Positions 19,405 through 26,480 of a stretch of 64,000 nucleotides of DNA are shown here, piece by piece. The stretch covers positions 8,520-72,519 of the forward strand of contig CAZRBV010000010.1 of NCBI GenBank assembly GCA_964598425.1, written 5' to 3'. Source of the DNA: UBA12567 sp964598425 (GTDB lineage Bacteria > Planctomycetota > Phycisphaerae > Phycisphaerales > SM1A02). How positions within the stretch are numbered: the stretch's first letter is position 1; each line of letters opens with the position of its first letter. The translations under genes and the position numbers were made by a program. The notes below the pieces were generated by a model, which did not search any database, was not told the DNA's origin, and saw only the letters and a program-made list of their open reading frames with translations.

Positions 19405-22400
19405 ATGAGTAGGGCTGGGGCGATCATGATGGCCTTGATGGTATGCGGTGTGACAGCCGCCGCAACGATCAACGTGCCGGGGAACTTCACCACGATCCAA
19501 GCCGCAGTGGATGCCGCAAACAATGGTGACGAGATCATCGTCGCGCCGGGGACCTATACGGGCACGGGCGACAACGTTGTCAACATGCTCGGCAAAGCCG
19601 TTGTACTGCGATCAAGCAGCGGTGCTTCCCAGACGACCATCGACGGGCAATCTGTACGCCGAGGCATCATGTGTGGATTCGGGGAGACAGCGGAGACCAG
19701 AATCGAAGGATTCACGATCACCAATTGCCAAGCCATCTGGTTCGATCAGGATGACGATGGGCAGGCCGATGCGGGTGAAGACGACGGTGGCGGCATCACC
19801 TGCTGGTCGAGCAGTCCCACCATTGTGAACTGCATCATTGCCAACAACCATGCTCCGAGCAGCGGCGGCGGGATATACAGTTCAAACGGTTCGAGTCCCA
19901 CAGTGACGGGCTGCACATTCACGGGCAATTGGACGGAAACCGGGAGTGGCGGGGGGCTCTATGCCGGTGAGGGTGACCTGACTATCACCAATTGCTCCTT
20001 CAGCAACAACACGGCCGAGAGTTATGGTGGTGGCATCTATGGCAGCGACAGTTTGACGCTGACCGACTGTTCTTTTGCTGGAAATACCGCATCCAATGGG
20101 GGGGGAGTCTCAATTCAATCTGCTGAAGCAACGCTTACCGGCTGTAACTTCAATGACAATCAGGCGACCGACAATACCTTCCTTGGTGGCGGCGGCGGCA
20201 TTAGGACCTTTCAAAGCAGTCCACTGTTGATCAACTGCTCGTTCGTGAACAACTCCGCCAGCGCCGGCTCGACTGCGGACTACAACGGTGGCGGGGCCAT
20301 TCACTGCTGGTCTAGCGAGGAAGTGCCAATTACGGCCGTGCTTCGCAATTGCACATTCACGGGCAATGCCGGGCGCAACGGCGGGGCGATTCTGTGCTAC
20401 GGGGATTCCAGCCCAGATCTGAAGAACTGTGTGCTCACCGACAATACCGCGTCAAGGTTTGGAGGTGGGATCTACTGCAGGGAGGACAGCCCTCCGGTCT
20501 TGTCGGGGTGCACGTTTACCAACAATCAAGCGGATGCGTCTGGAGGTGGGCTCTACTGCTCCAGATCTGACCCGGCCATGATTGTGGGCTGTACATTCGA
20601 GAGTAATCATTCTGGTGTTGGTGGATCCGGATCCGGTGGCGGACTGCACTTCACGGTGGGATCGGCGCATCAGCTTCAGGACTGCGTCTTTTTGAATAAC
20701 ACTTCCAAGGGTTATGGTGGTGGGTTGTATGTCTATGGATGGGGAACAGCGTTGTCTGGCTGTGAATTCCATAACAACGACTCAACCTGGGGCGGTGGCG
20801 GGGCCTTTCTTAATGACTCCGGCCCCAATGTGGCAGAATGCACATTCACAGGCAATTCTGTTGATGAAGACGGAGGAGGACTCTATGTAGATGGCAACAT
20901 CAATTTGAGTCAGACAGCATTCCGTGACAATACAGCGGGTGATCGGGGCGGTGGATATTACAACTCCGAAGATGTCGATGTCCCGATCAGCGACTGTATC
21001 TGGATCAATAATCACGCTGTCAACAAGGGTGGTGGTATCTATCAGAGTGATGGGAATTACACAATCAGCAACTGCCGTATCACCAACAACACTTCAGCTG
21101 CAGGTGGCGGTATCTACAGTCATTCCCACGCCGACCTGACACTTGTGGATGCAACGGTGTGTCGGAACGATCCGACGCAGGTCGAGGGCGGCTGGACCGA
21201 CGGTGGTGGCAACTGGGTCGAAGACACCTGCCCCGCCGGCGACTGCAATGGAAACGGCGTAGCTGATGGGGATGACATCGCTGGCGGTACGTCGATGGAC
21301 TGCGATGAAGATGCGATTCCGGACGAGTGCGAGCCGGACTGCGATCTGGATGGAATCATCGATGACTGTGATTCCGAAGCGGACATCGACGGCAACGGGG
21401 TGCCGGACAACTGCGACCCTGACTGCAACGGCAACGGCCTGCCCGATGCCTGGGACATCTCATCAGGCACCAGCGATGACTGTCAGGGCGACGGCGATCC
21501 TGATGACTGCCAACTCGAGAACAATGACTGTGACGGCGATCTCGTTCCTGTCGACTGCCAGATTTCCGACAATGACTGCAACGAAAACGGGACGCACGAT
21601 GCCTGCGACATCTCCGGCGGTGCCAGCGACGACCAGAACACCGACGGTATCCCCGATGAATGTCAGGACTGCAACGACAATGGCGTATTGGACCCCGACG
21701 ACATTGCGCAGGGAACCAGTGCCGATTGCCAGGGGAATGGCGTGCCTGATGAGTGCGAGTACGGCGAGCCGACGCTTGGCTCAACCTTGAGCATCGACGA
21801 CGGAGCGATCGATGTCATCCTCGGGTTCCCAGATACGCCCGCCCAGTACGCTTGGCTCAATCAGTACGAGGTCGAGTCAGGGATCGAGTTGATCGGTGCC
21901 ATCGAGTTGGCTTGGGGGCAGATCCCGTGGGGGCATTCAGCCAAGGTCATCATCTGGAGTGATCCCGACGGCAACGGTGACCCGACCGACGCTGAACTGC
22001 TCTTGGAAGTCGATACGACGATTCAATCGCCCAATACGTCCAATGGACCGGCGGCCTTTGTCACGGTGGCGATCCCGCCGACGTACATCGGCCCCGCGGG
22101 AACCTCGTTCTTCGCTGGCGCGTTCTACGCCGACACTGCGGGAACGGCCTATCCCGTAGCAGTCGATCAAGATGCGCCCGCTGGACGCAGTTTCTGGGCG
22201 TCATCGGCGGGTGCTTTGGACGTTGGTGATTTGGCGGGCACTGCGAGTGTGTTTGGATCACTTCTAGAAGTAGGTTTCGACGGCAACCTTCTGGTTCGCG
22301 TGCGGTCGATCGTGGACGATAACGCAGCCGACTGCAATACCAACGGCATCCTCGATGCCTGCGAGATCGCCGCCGGTGATGCAATTGACCGCAACTGCGA

Positions 22401-22593
22401 CTGGATCATCGATCAGTGCCAGTGCCTCGGCAATTTCATCGTGGACGGTAATGAATTGGTTGATCGTGCCGATCTCCTGGCCTTGTTGTCTTTCTGGAAC
22501 ACTTCCGGCAGCGACGGTGATCTTGACTGCAGCGGAACCGTAGGTGTCATCGACCTGCTGCTTGCACTGGAACTCTGGGGTCCTTGTCCTTAG
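19405..22593 (+). CDS. Secreted right-handed beta-helix protein with calcium-binding repeats and EF-hand tail
   Basis: The 1062-residue product has a signal peptide (about 1-20, AGAIMMALMVCGVTAAA) and then an extended parallel beta-helix (about 25-610) with many repeats of the form NCTFTGNxAxxxGGG, as in polymorphic outer-membrane and pectate-lyase-like folds. Residues about 615-790 are acidic DCNGNGxPDxCDI repeats resembling thrombospondin type 3 calcium motifs. A beta-sandwich region follows, then a single EF-hand-like tail DLDCSGTVGVIDLLLAL ending WGPCP. No catalytic residues were found; adhesion or glycan binding is inferred. The ATG at 19405 has AGGGAG eight bases upstream (GTG at 19396 is the alternative). 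It is the main cargo of the tRNA-Val islet. Confidence 0.85.
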   Translation: MSRAGAIMMALMVCGVTAAATINVPGNFTTIQAAVDAANNGDEIIVAPGTYTGTGDNVVNMLGKAVVLRSSSGASQTTIDGQSVRRGIMCGFGETAETRIEGFTITNCQAIWFDQDDDGQADAGEDDGGGITCWSSSPTIVNCIIANNHAPSSGGGIYSSNGSSPTVTGCTFTGNWTETGSGGGLYAGEGDLTITNCSFSNNTAESYGGGIYGSDSLTLTDCSFAGNTASNGGGVSIQSAEATLTGCNFNDNQATDNTFLGGGGGIRTFQSSPLLINCSFVNNSASAGSTADYNGGGAIHCWSSEEVPITAVLRNCTFTGNAGRNGGAILCYGDSSPDLKNCVLTDNTASRFGGGIYCREDSPPVLSGCTFTNNQADASGGGLYCSRSDPAMIVGCTFESNHSGVGGSGSGGGLHFTVGSAHQLQDCVFLNNTSKGYGGGLYVYGWGTALSGCEFHNNDSTWGGGGAFLNDSGPNVAECTFTGNSVDEDGGGLYVDGNINLSQTAFRDNTAGDRGGGYYNSEDVDVPISDCIWINNHAVNKGGGIYQSDGNYTISNCRITNNTSAAGGGIYSHSHADLTLVDATVCRNDPTQVEGGWTDGGGNWVEDTCPAGDCNGNGVADGDDIAGGTSMDCDEDAIPDECEPDCDLDGIIDDCDSEADIDGNGVPDNCDPDCNGNGLPDAWDISSGTSDDCQGDGDPDDCQLENNDCDGDLVPVDCQISDNDCNENGTHDACDISGGASDDQNTDGIPDECQDCNDNGVLDPDDIAQGTSADCQGNGVPDECEYGEPTLGSTLSIDDGAIDVILGFPDTPAQYAWLNQYEVESGIELIGAIELAWGQIPWGHSAKVIIWSDPDGNGDPTDAELLLEVDTTIQSPNTSNGPAAFVTVAIPPTYIGPAGTSFFAGAFYADTAGTAYPVAVDQDAPAGRSFWASSAGALDVGDLAGTASVFGSLLEVGFDGNLLVRVRSIVDDNAADCNTNGILDACEIAAGDAIDRNCDWIIDQCQCLGNFIVDGNELVDRADLLALLSFWNTSGSDGDLDCSGTVGVIDLLLALELWGPCP

Positions 22594-22603
22594 TCCACTG
22601 CAG

Positions 22604-22636
22604 CACCTCCGTCTTGACGGGGGTGTTGTTGTTTGC
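22604..22636 (+). terminator. Terminator after the beta-helix gene
   Basis: A 10-bp stem with one G-T pair (22604-22613 with 22616-22625) is followed by TTGTTGTTT, 11 bases after the stop. Confidence 0.6.
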
Positions 22637-22642
22637 GGGGAG

Positions 22643-22981
22643 TTACGAAGGACACGGGCCCCAATGGAGGAGCACAACCCTGAGTTCCTGTACGTCGAAC
22701 CTGCCGTCACCGTTCAGGTCGCTGGTAGACGTTGAGTCAACCCATGAACCGATGATCTGCAGAACTTCGACCAGGCCGACCTGACCATCGTCGTCGATGT
22801 CCGGGCACGAAAGCGCACCGATGATCAGGACATCATCGGCCGTGACATTCATCCCTAGGGGGGTGTCGCTGCAGAACACCGGATTGATGAACGAGCGTTC
22901 CGCGCCCGCTGGACAGAAAGACATGATCGTCACCAGTTCCACTGGAGTCTCCGATGACGGGATCGCGTTGGCGGGGTGCAT
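22643..22981 (-). pseudogene. 3' fragment of a secreted protein with two-loop EF-hand tail
   Basis: The 112-codon stretch ends in DIDDDGQVGLVEVLQIIGSW ... DLNGDGRFDVQELRVVLLHWGPCPS, the same tail type as complete secreted proteins in this window. It has no signal peptide and no head domain. Upstream of about 22981 the minus-strand frame continues only as antisense of the HTH ORF. I read it as the remnant of a gene cut by recombination. It converges on the beta-helix gene across a shared terminator. Confidence 0.6.
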
Positions 22982-23431
22982 GGCGACGGTACGATCGACG
23001 CGACGGATCAGAATGCGGTCGCATCGGCAGGCAAGAAGCTCCGGAGAAAGATCACAAAGGTCCTGGCCGCAGAAGCTGTCCCTGATATCGGCCTGCAGGA
23101 CGTCATGGCGAACAAGGGCCAAGGCTACCGGCTTGCAGATCACATCACCGTTGCAGGGTCATGCCAAGCCAACAATGACGCTGCAAACGCACAGGATGAC
23201 CCAGTACATGACCCTGTAAATGAGCAGGATGACCCTGCAATGCGACGGGCGTGGGCCATGATCGAACTCAAGCGAGACCGTCAGCTACGTCGGTCCGACA
23301 TCGTGACCAAGTTTGGCGTCTCCGACTCCACCGCAAAGCGGGACTTCCAATCGCTGACCAAGGCTGGAAAGGCCGAGTTCGTCGGCCCCAAGAAGACCGG
23401 CCACTATCGGTTCAAGAGCACAGGGAACTAA
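22976..23431 (+). CDS. Orphan winged-helix / HTH protein, possibly 5'-truncated
   Basis: The 151-residue frame has an N-terminal part (about 17-57, AGKKLRRKIT ... NKGQGYRLADHITV) resembling the C-terminal winged-helix effector domain of OmpR-type regulators, and a C-terminal helix-turn-helix (about 90-145, LRRSDIVTKFGVSDSTAKRDFQSL) of the DeoR-like type. No receiver or ligand domain is present. The GTG at 22976 is next to the breakpoint with the neighbouring pseudogene and has no good ribosome site, so the original start may be lost. It lies just inside the right repeat of the islet. It may be a remnant regulator of a mobile element. Confidence 0.5.
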   Translation: MHGDGTIDATDQNAVASAGKKLRRKITKVLAAEAVPDIGLQDVMANKGQGYRLADHITVAGSCQANNDAANAQDDPVHDPVNEQDDPAMRRAWAMIELKRDRQLRRSDIVTKFGVSDSTAKRDFQSLTKAGKAEFVGPKKTGHYRFKSTGN

Positions 23432-23484
23432 GCCAACCGCCTCGCAAGTTCCTCGACCAGCACCAGATGGGGCTGTCGCGGTCC

Positions 23485-23565
23485 GGTCAAGGCGTCCACG
23501 AATCCAGCCACGATTGCCGTGTACGGTTCAAACGAGTGGCAGTTACCCCCACTCAAAGCGGCGAT
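23485..23565. repeat. 81-base direct repeat, copy A
   Basis: Aligns without gaps to 23810-23890 at roughly 79% identity by eye. Read on the minus strand both copies stay open in the same frame and give similar peptides (HSFEPYTAIVAGFVDALTG here). In copy A the frame runs on to a stop at 23429 after QPHLVLVEELARRLA. It looks like the 3' end of a decayed minus-strand gene; the family is not recognised. Confidence 0.6.
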
Positions 23566-23595
23566 CGGAACCTACGGTTCCATCGCCGCTTCTTC

Positions 23596-23627
23596 GTGGT
23601 CCAGTGATGCGGTGGTCCAGTGATGCG
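23596..23627. repeat. Tandem 16-base duplication
   Basis: The 16-base unit GTGGTCCAGTGATGCG occurs twice without a gap (23596-23611, 23612-23627). It is followed by two inverted repeats (23624-23640 and about 23647-23667) and an 8-bp stem-loop at 23681-23700. Confidence 0.7.
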
Positions 23628-23703
23628 GCTAGAAAGCCGCATCTCCGCCGGCAACTGCCGGCGGCTGCCCACGTGTTCATTGGCCCCATGCGGGGCCAAA
23701 GTG

Positions 23704-23790
23704 CAAGTCCAGTATGGCCCATTGAACAAAGCCGCTGGCCGCCAGCGGTCTCCTGATCACCTGCTCGTGTGTGTTGCGGCACAGCTGGCG
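23704..23790. repeat. Right copy of tRNA-Val-derived direct repeat (candidate attachment site)
   Basis: Bases 23704-23729 are identical to 18807-18832 (3' end of tRNA-Val and its flank), and 23745-23790 match 18885-18930 with one difference. A 7-bp stem-loop (23733-23749) stands between. The upstream 5' part of the tRNA is absent here, as expected for the distal junction of an element integrated at a tRNA 3' end. Confidence 0.8.
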
Positions 23791-23809
23791 CGCAGCCGCC
23801 CTCTAGGCC

Positions 23810-23890
23810 GGTGAGGGCGTCCACGAATCCCTCGAGGACCTTGCTGTACGGTTCAAACGAGTGCCAGTGACCCCCACTCGGAGCGGCGAT
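23810..23890. repeat. 81-base direct repeat, copy B
   Basis: Partner of 23485-23565. Minus-strand peptide HSFEPYSKVLEGFVDALTG. It is followed at about 23890-23912 by a stem-loop (GGCCCC / GGGGCC with a GATGC loop) similar to the one at 23681-23700, so the whole repeat-plus-hairpin unit appears duplicated. Confidence 0.6.
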
Positions 23891-23912
23891 GGGGCCCCGA
23901 TGCGGGGGCCAA

Positions 23913-24250
23913 TCAAAGCCCTTCGCCCTTGCGGGATGTGATGCCAGGGGCCGTCCTGGTACCCGGCAGGGGGCACGAGGCGGGATGTGGCAATGCAGGG
24001 AAGGTGGGGAGGCTGGGAAACGCGAAGTGGCGTGCCGATAATAACTTGCGTCCAACTGAGGGCAATACCAAAGAAAGCGTTTGGGAGGGCTCGCTCGTGG
24101 TCTATATTCGAGGGGCTTGGGAATGAGGGGCGTGGCTCGCTCAAGGTTGGGGCACCGTATCTGTACAGAGCCCGTTGGGCACTCGCAGAGGTGCGACTCC
24201 CGAAGAGCGTTCACGGAAGTGAAGAAGGCACCATTGGAGAAACCAACAGA
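23913..24250. other. Intergenic region upstream of the PEP-CTERM-like gene
   Basis: The frame of the next gene is open upstream to about 23987 but encodes nothing recognisable and has no ribosome site. The true start at 24251 has GGAGA ten bases upstream. I see no repeat or RNA in this stretch. Confidence 0.4.
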
Positions 24251-24946
24251 ATGAAGAAACGCACCGTGTTGTTTTCGTGTGTTCTAGCATCCATCGCAGC
24301 GGCCAGCGCCTCAGCTGGCTTTCATGGCATTACCGCAGATCTGACCGCCGTCAACGGGGTCGTGGGGAATTGGGATCCACCCGAGACATGGACGGCCCGG
24401 GTCTATGCGGAGTTGGACGCCGGTGATCAGTTGCTCGACGTCTTTGGGACCTCGGACAGCCCGATGTACTGGGCGGCTCAGAGCCAGTTCTACAACCACT
24501 ACGCGGGTGGACCGACCTCGCTCGATATTGATCCAAACACATACCCGGATCACGTGGACCTGCCGTATGACAGCTGGTTCACGATTGGCGCGGACAGTAT
24601 GTACGACAACTCGCTCCAGATCGAAAACGTCTCGTTCAGCGCTTTCAACAACGGAAGTGCCTTGTACGTTCTTGATGGGGGTTGGTCCGTCAGTGAAGCG
24701 AGTGGACAGGGAGCGGTCGAAGAGGGGCCTGACGGAACCTGGAGGGTGCTGCTTGCACAACTCACCGTGCTCGGCGACTTCGACGTGTCGATCCTTGGGA
24801 GCGCTGGCTTCTCCGGGGTTGGCGCCGATGGCAATGGTTGGTCTGTCGAAGGGCACGAATTCACGATCGGGTTTGTTCCTGCTCCGTCAGCGCTGGCGGT
24901 CCTGGGGCTTTACGGGCTGGCGTCCCGTCGACGCCGTGGGGAGTGA
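24251..24946 (+). CDS. Secreted protein with PEP-CTERM-like sorting end
   Basis: The 231-residue product has a signal peptide (KKRTVLFSCVLASIAAASASA, about 2-22), a beta-rich exported domain with an Asp/Tyr/Trp-rich composition, and a C-terminal tripartite end: VPAPSALAVLG (PEP-like), a short hydrophobic stretch, and RRRR before the last two residues. That matches the PEP-CTERM class of sorting signals processed by exosortase. It is the only protein in the window with this end rather than the EF-hand tail. The function of the exported domain is unknown. The next gene starts six bases after the stop. Confidence 0.8.
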   Translation: MKKRTVLFSCVLASIAAASASAGFHGITADLTAVNGVVGNWDPPETWTARVYAELDAGDQLLDVFGTSDSPMYWAAQSQFYNHYAGGPTSLDIDPNTYPDHVDLPYDSWFTIGADSMYDNSLQIENVSFSAFNNGSALYVLDGGWSVSEASGQGAVEEGPDGTWRVLLAQLTVLGDFDVSILGSAGFSGVGADGNGWSVEGHEFTIGFVPAPSALAVLGLYGLASRRRRGE

Positions 24947-24951
24947 CTGAA

Positions 24952-26415
24952 ATGAATTGGAATCAATCGGAGACTCCCATGGTGCGAACATGTGCATTGG
25001 CAATCGGCGTTTTGGCGTGTGCTTCCGTTGCGATGGCTTCGGAGGTGCTTCACGAAGAGCAGGAATTGAATGCGCCCCCAAGTGAGTACGGCGCATTTGG
25101 TGCCGAAGTCGCGCTTGAGGGCGAGACGCTTCTGGTGTGCTCGGCAGCCAATGACACACTCGGGCTCGACGTCGGATTCTGCTGGATTCTGACTCGGGAC
25201 TGGAGCGGGGCCTTTACCCATCAGCAAACCCTGATGGGCAGTGACATCGGCATGTTTGAGCGATTCGGGTATGCCGCTGCCATGAGTGGCGATGTGCTCG
25301 TGATCGGGTCGAAGGTCAAGGTCGTGGACGGGTTGGTCGATGCCGGGGCCGCCTACGTCTTCGAGCGCATGGACGGAGAATGGGTTGAGACAGCAATCCT
25401 TACCGCTCCTGTCCCGGAACAAGGCGCGCTTTTCTCTTCGTCACTCGACATTGAAGGCGACACCATCGTTGCCGGGGCTCGAAATGCTGGTTCGCTTGCA
25501 GGCGGGGCATGGATCTTTGCCCGTGATGATGACGGAGACTGGGTCAGCCAAGGCGAACTCATTGGAGCAGGCGTTGATGCTGGCGACTCATTCGGATTCA
25601 GCGCAGCGGTTCAGGGCGACACAGCACTTGTAGGCGCGCCATATCTCGCAAGCTGCGGCGGCACAAGCAAGTGCGGCGGCGTCTTCGTGTTCGAGCGGAG
25701 CGACGGCGTGTGGACCCAGGCGGATCTCTTGACTCCCGACGATTTAGGATCCGAGGATTACTTCGGTTGGGATTGCGACATCGACGAAGACGGTGACCGG
25801 ATTGTCGCGACGAGTGTCTATGACGATGACAACGCCTGGCAGGCAGGTGCGGGATACATCTGGGATAAGCAGGGCGACGGCTCGTGGCAGCAAATGGCGA
25901 AACTCCTGCCATCGGACGGGGCTGAGCAGGACATGTGTAAGTCGTGCGAGGTCGAAGGGGACACCGTCGTGATAAGCAGTTGGTATGGCAATGAAGACAA
26001 GGGCGAAGCCTGGGTGTGGCGCCGAAATGCCGATGAGTGGACCGAGGTCGCCATGCTTCGCGCCAGTGATGGCGAGACCATCGACATCTTCGGGCGGTCT
26101 GCCGCTCTTGAAGGCGAAACTGTCGTGATCGGGGCCGACTGGCACAATGTCGACGGCTATGAGAATGCCGGTGCCGCATACGTGTTTGACATCGCCGGGG
26201 CGCAGCTTCCCACAGGTGCCTGTTGCACCAATGACACGTGCGTGACGGCTTCGCTGAGTGACTGCCTCGCCTTTGGCGGTTCCTACTTCGGTGATGGGAC
26301 TGACTGCGGCAGCGTGGACTGCGTTGGTGGATGCCAATCTGATATCGACGGAAGTGGCGACGTTGGCGTCGACGATCTCCTGCAAGTCATCGGAGATTGG
26401 GGTCTCTGCCCCTGA
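24952..26415 (+). CDS. Secreted FG-GAP-like beta-propeller protein with EF-hand tail
   Basis: The 487-residue product has a signal peptide (about 10-30), then six or seven repeats of about 50 residues with the pattern FG-x-A-x(2)-G-D-x(2)-VIG ... GAAYVFxR, typical of FG-GAP/integrin-alpha-like propellers. A Cys-rich linker (TGACCTNDTCVT and following) leads to a single EF-hand tail DIDGSGDVGVDDLLQVIGDW ending WGLCP. Such propellers bind ligands rather than catalyse. The ATG at 24952 has GGGGAG nine bases upstream; an ATG nine codons later is the alternative. It is probably co-transcribed with the PEP-CTERM-like gene. Confidence 0.82.
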   Translation: MNWNQSETPMVRTCALAIGVLACASVAMASEVLHEEQELNAPPSEYGAFGAEVALEGETLLVCSAANDTLGLDVGFCWILTRDWSGAFTHQQTLMGSDIGMFERFGYAAAMSGDVLVIGSKVKVVDGLVDAGAAYVFERMDGEWVETAILTAPVPEQGALFSSSLDIEGDTIVAGARNAGSLAGGAWIFARDDDGDWVSQGELIGAGVDAGDSFGFSAAVQGDTALVGAPYLASCGGTSKCGGVFVFERSDGVWTQADLLTPDDLGSEDYFGWDCDIDEDGDRIVATSVYDDDNAWQAGAGYIWDKQGDGSWQQMAKLLPSDGAEQDMCKSCEVEGDTVVISSWYGNEDKGEAWVWRRNADEWTEVAMLRASDGETIDIFGRSAALEGETVVIGADWHNVDGYENAGAAYVFDIAGAQLPTGACCTNDTCVTASLSDCLAFGGSYFGDGTDCGSVDCVGGCQSDIDGSGDVGVDDLLQVIGDWGLCP

Positions 26416-26437
26416 TCGCGTTTCAGTGACGAATTCT

Positions 26438-26467
26438 GCGGCCCCGCGAGCATGCTCGTGGGGCCGC
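26438..26467. terminator. Bidirectional terminator between convergent genes
   Basis: A near-perfect palindrome of about 13 bp per arm (26438-26450 with 26455-26467, one G-T pair) lies between the propeller gene and the diheme fusion gene, which converge here. Confidence 0.7.
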
Positions 26468-26480
26468 TCGCATTCCTGTC

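Noticed and set aside
19405..22593. Repeats in the beta-helix gene as a CRISPR or tandem array
   Set aside because: The repeats are degenerate protein-level turns (NxAxxxGGG), of uneven length, inside one open reading frame.
23543..24214. A 223-codon minus-strand ORF across the right side of the islet
   Set aside because: It reads through tRNA-derived repeats and hairpins. Only the 81-base repeat part looks protein-like, so it is not called a gene.
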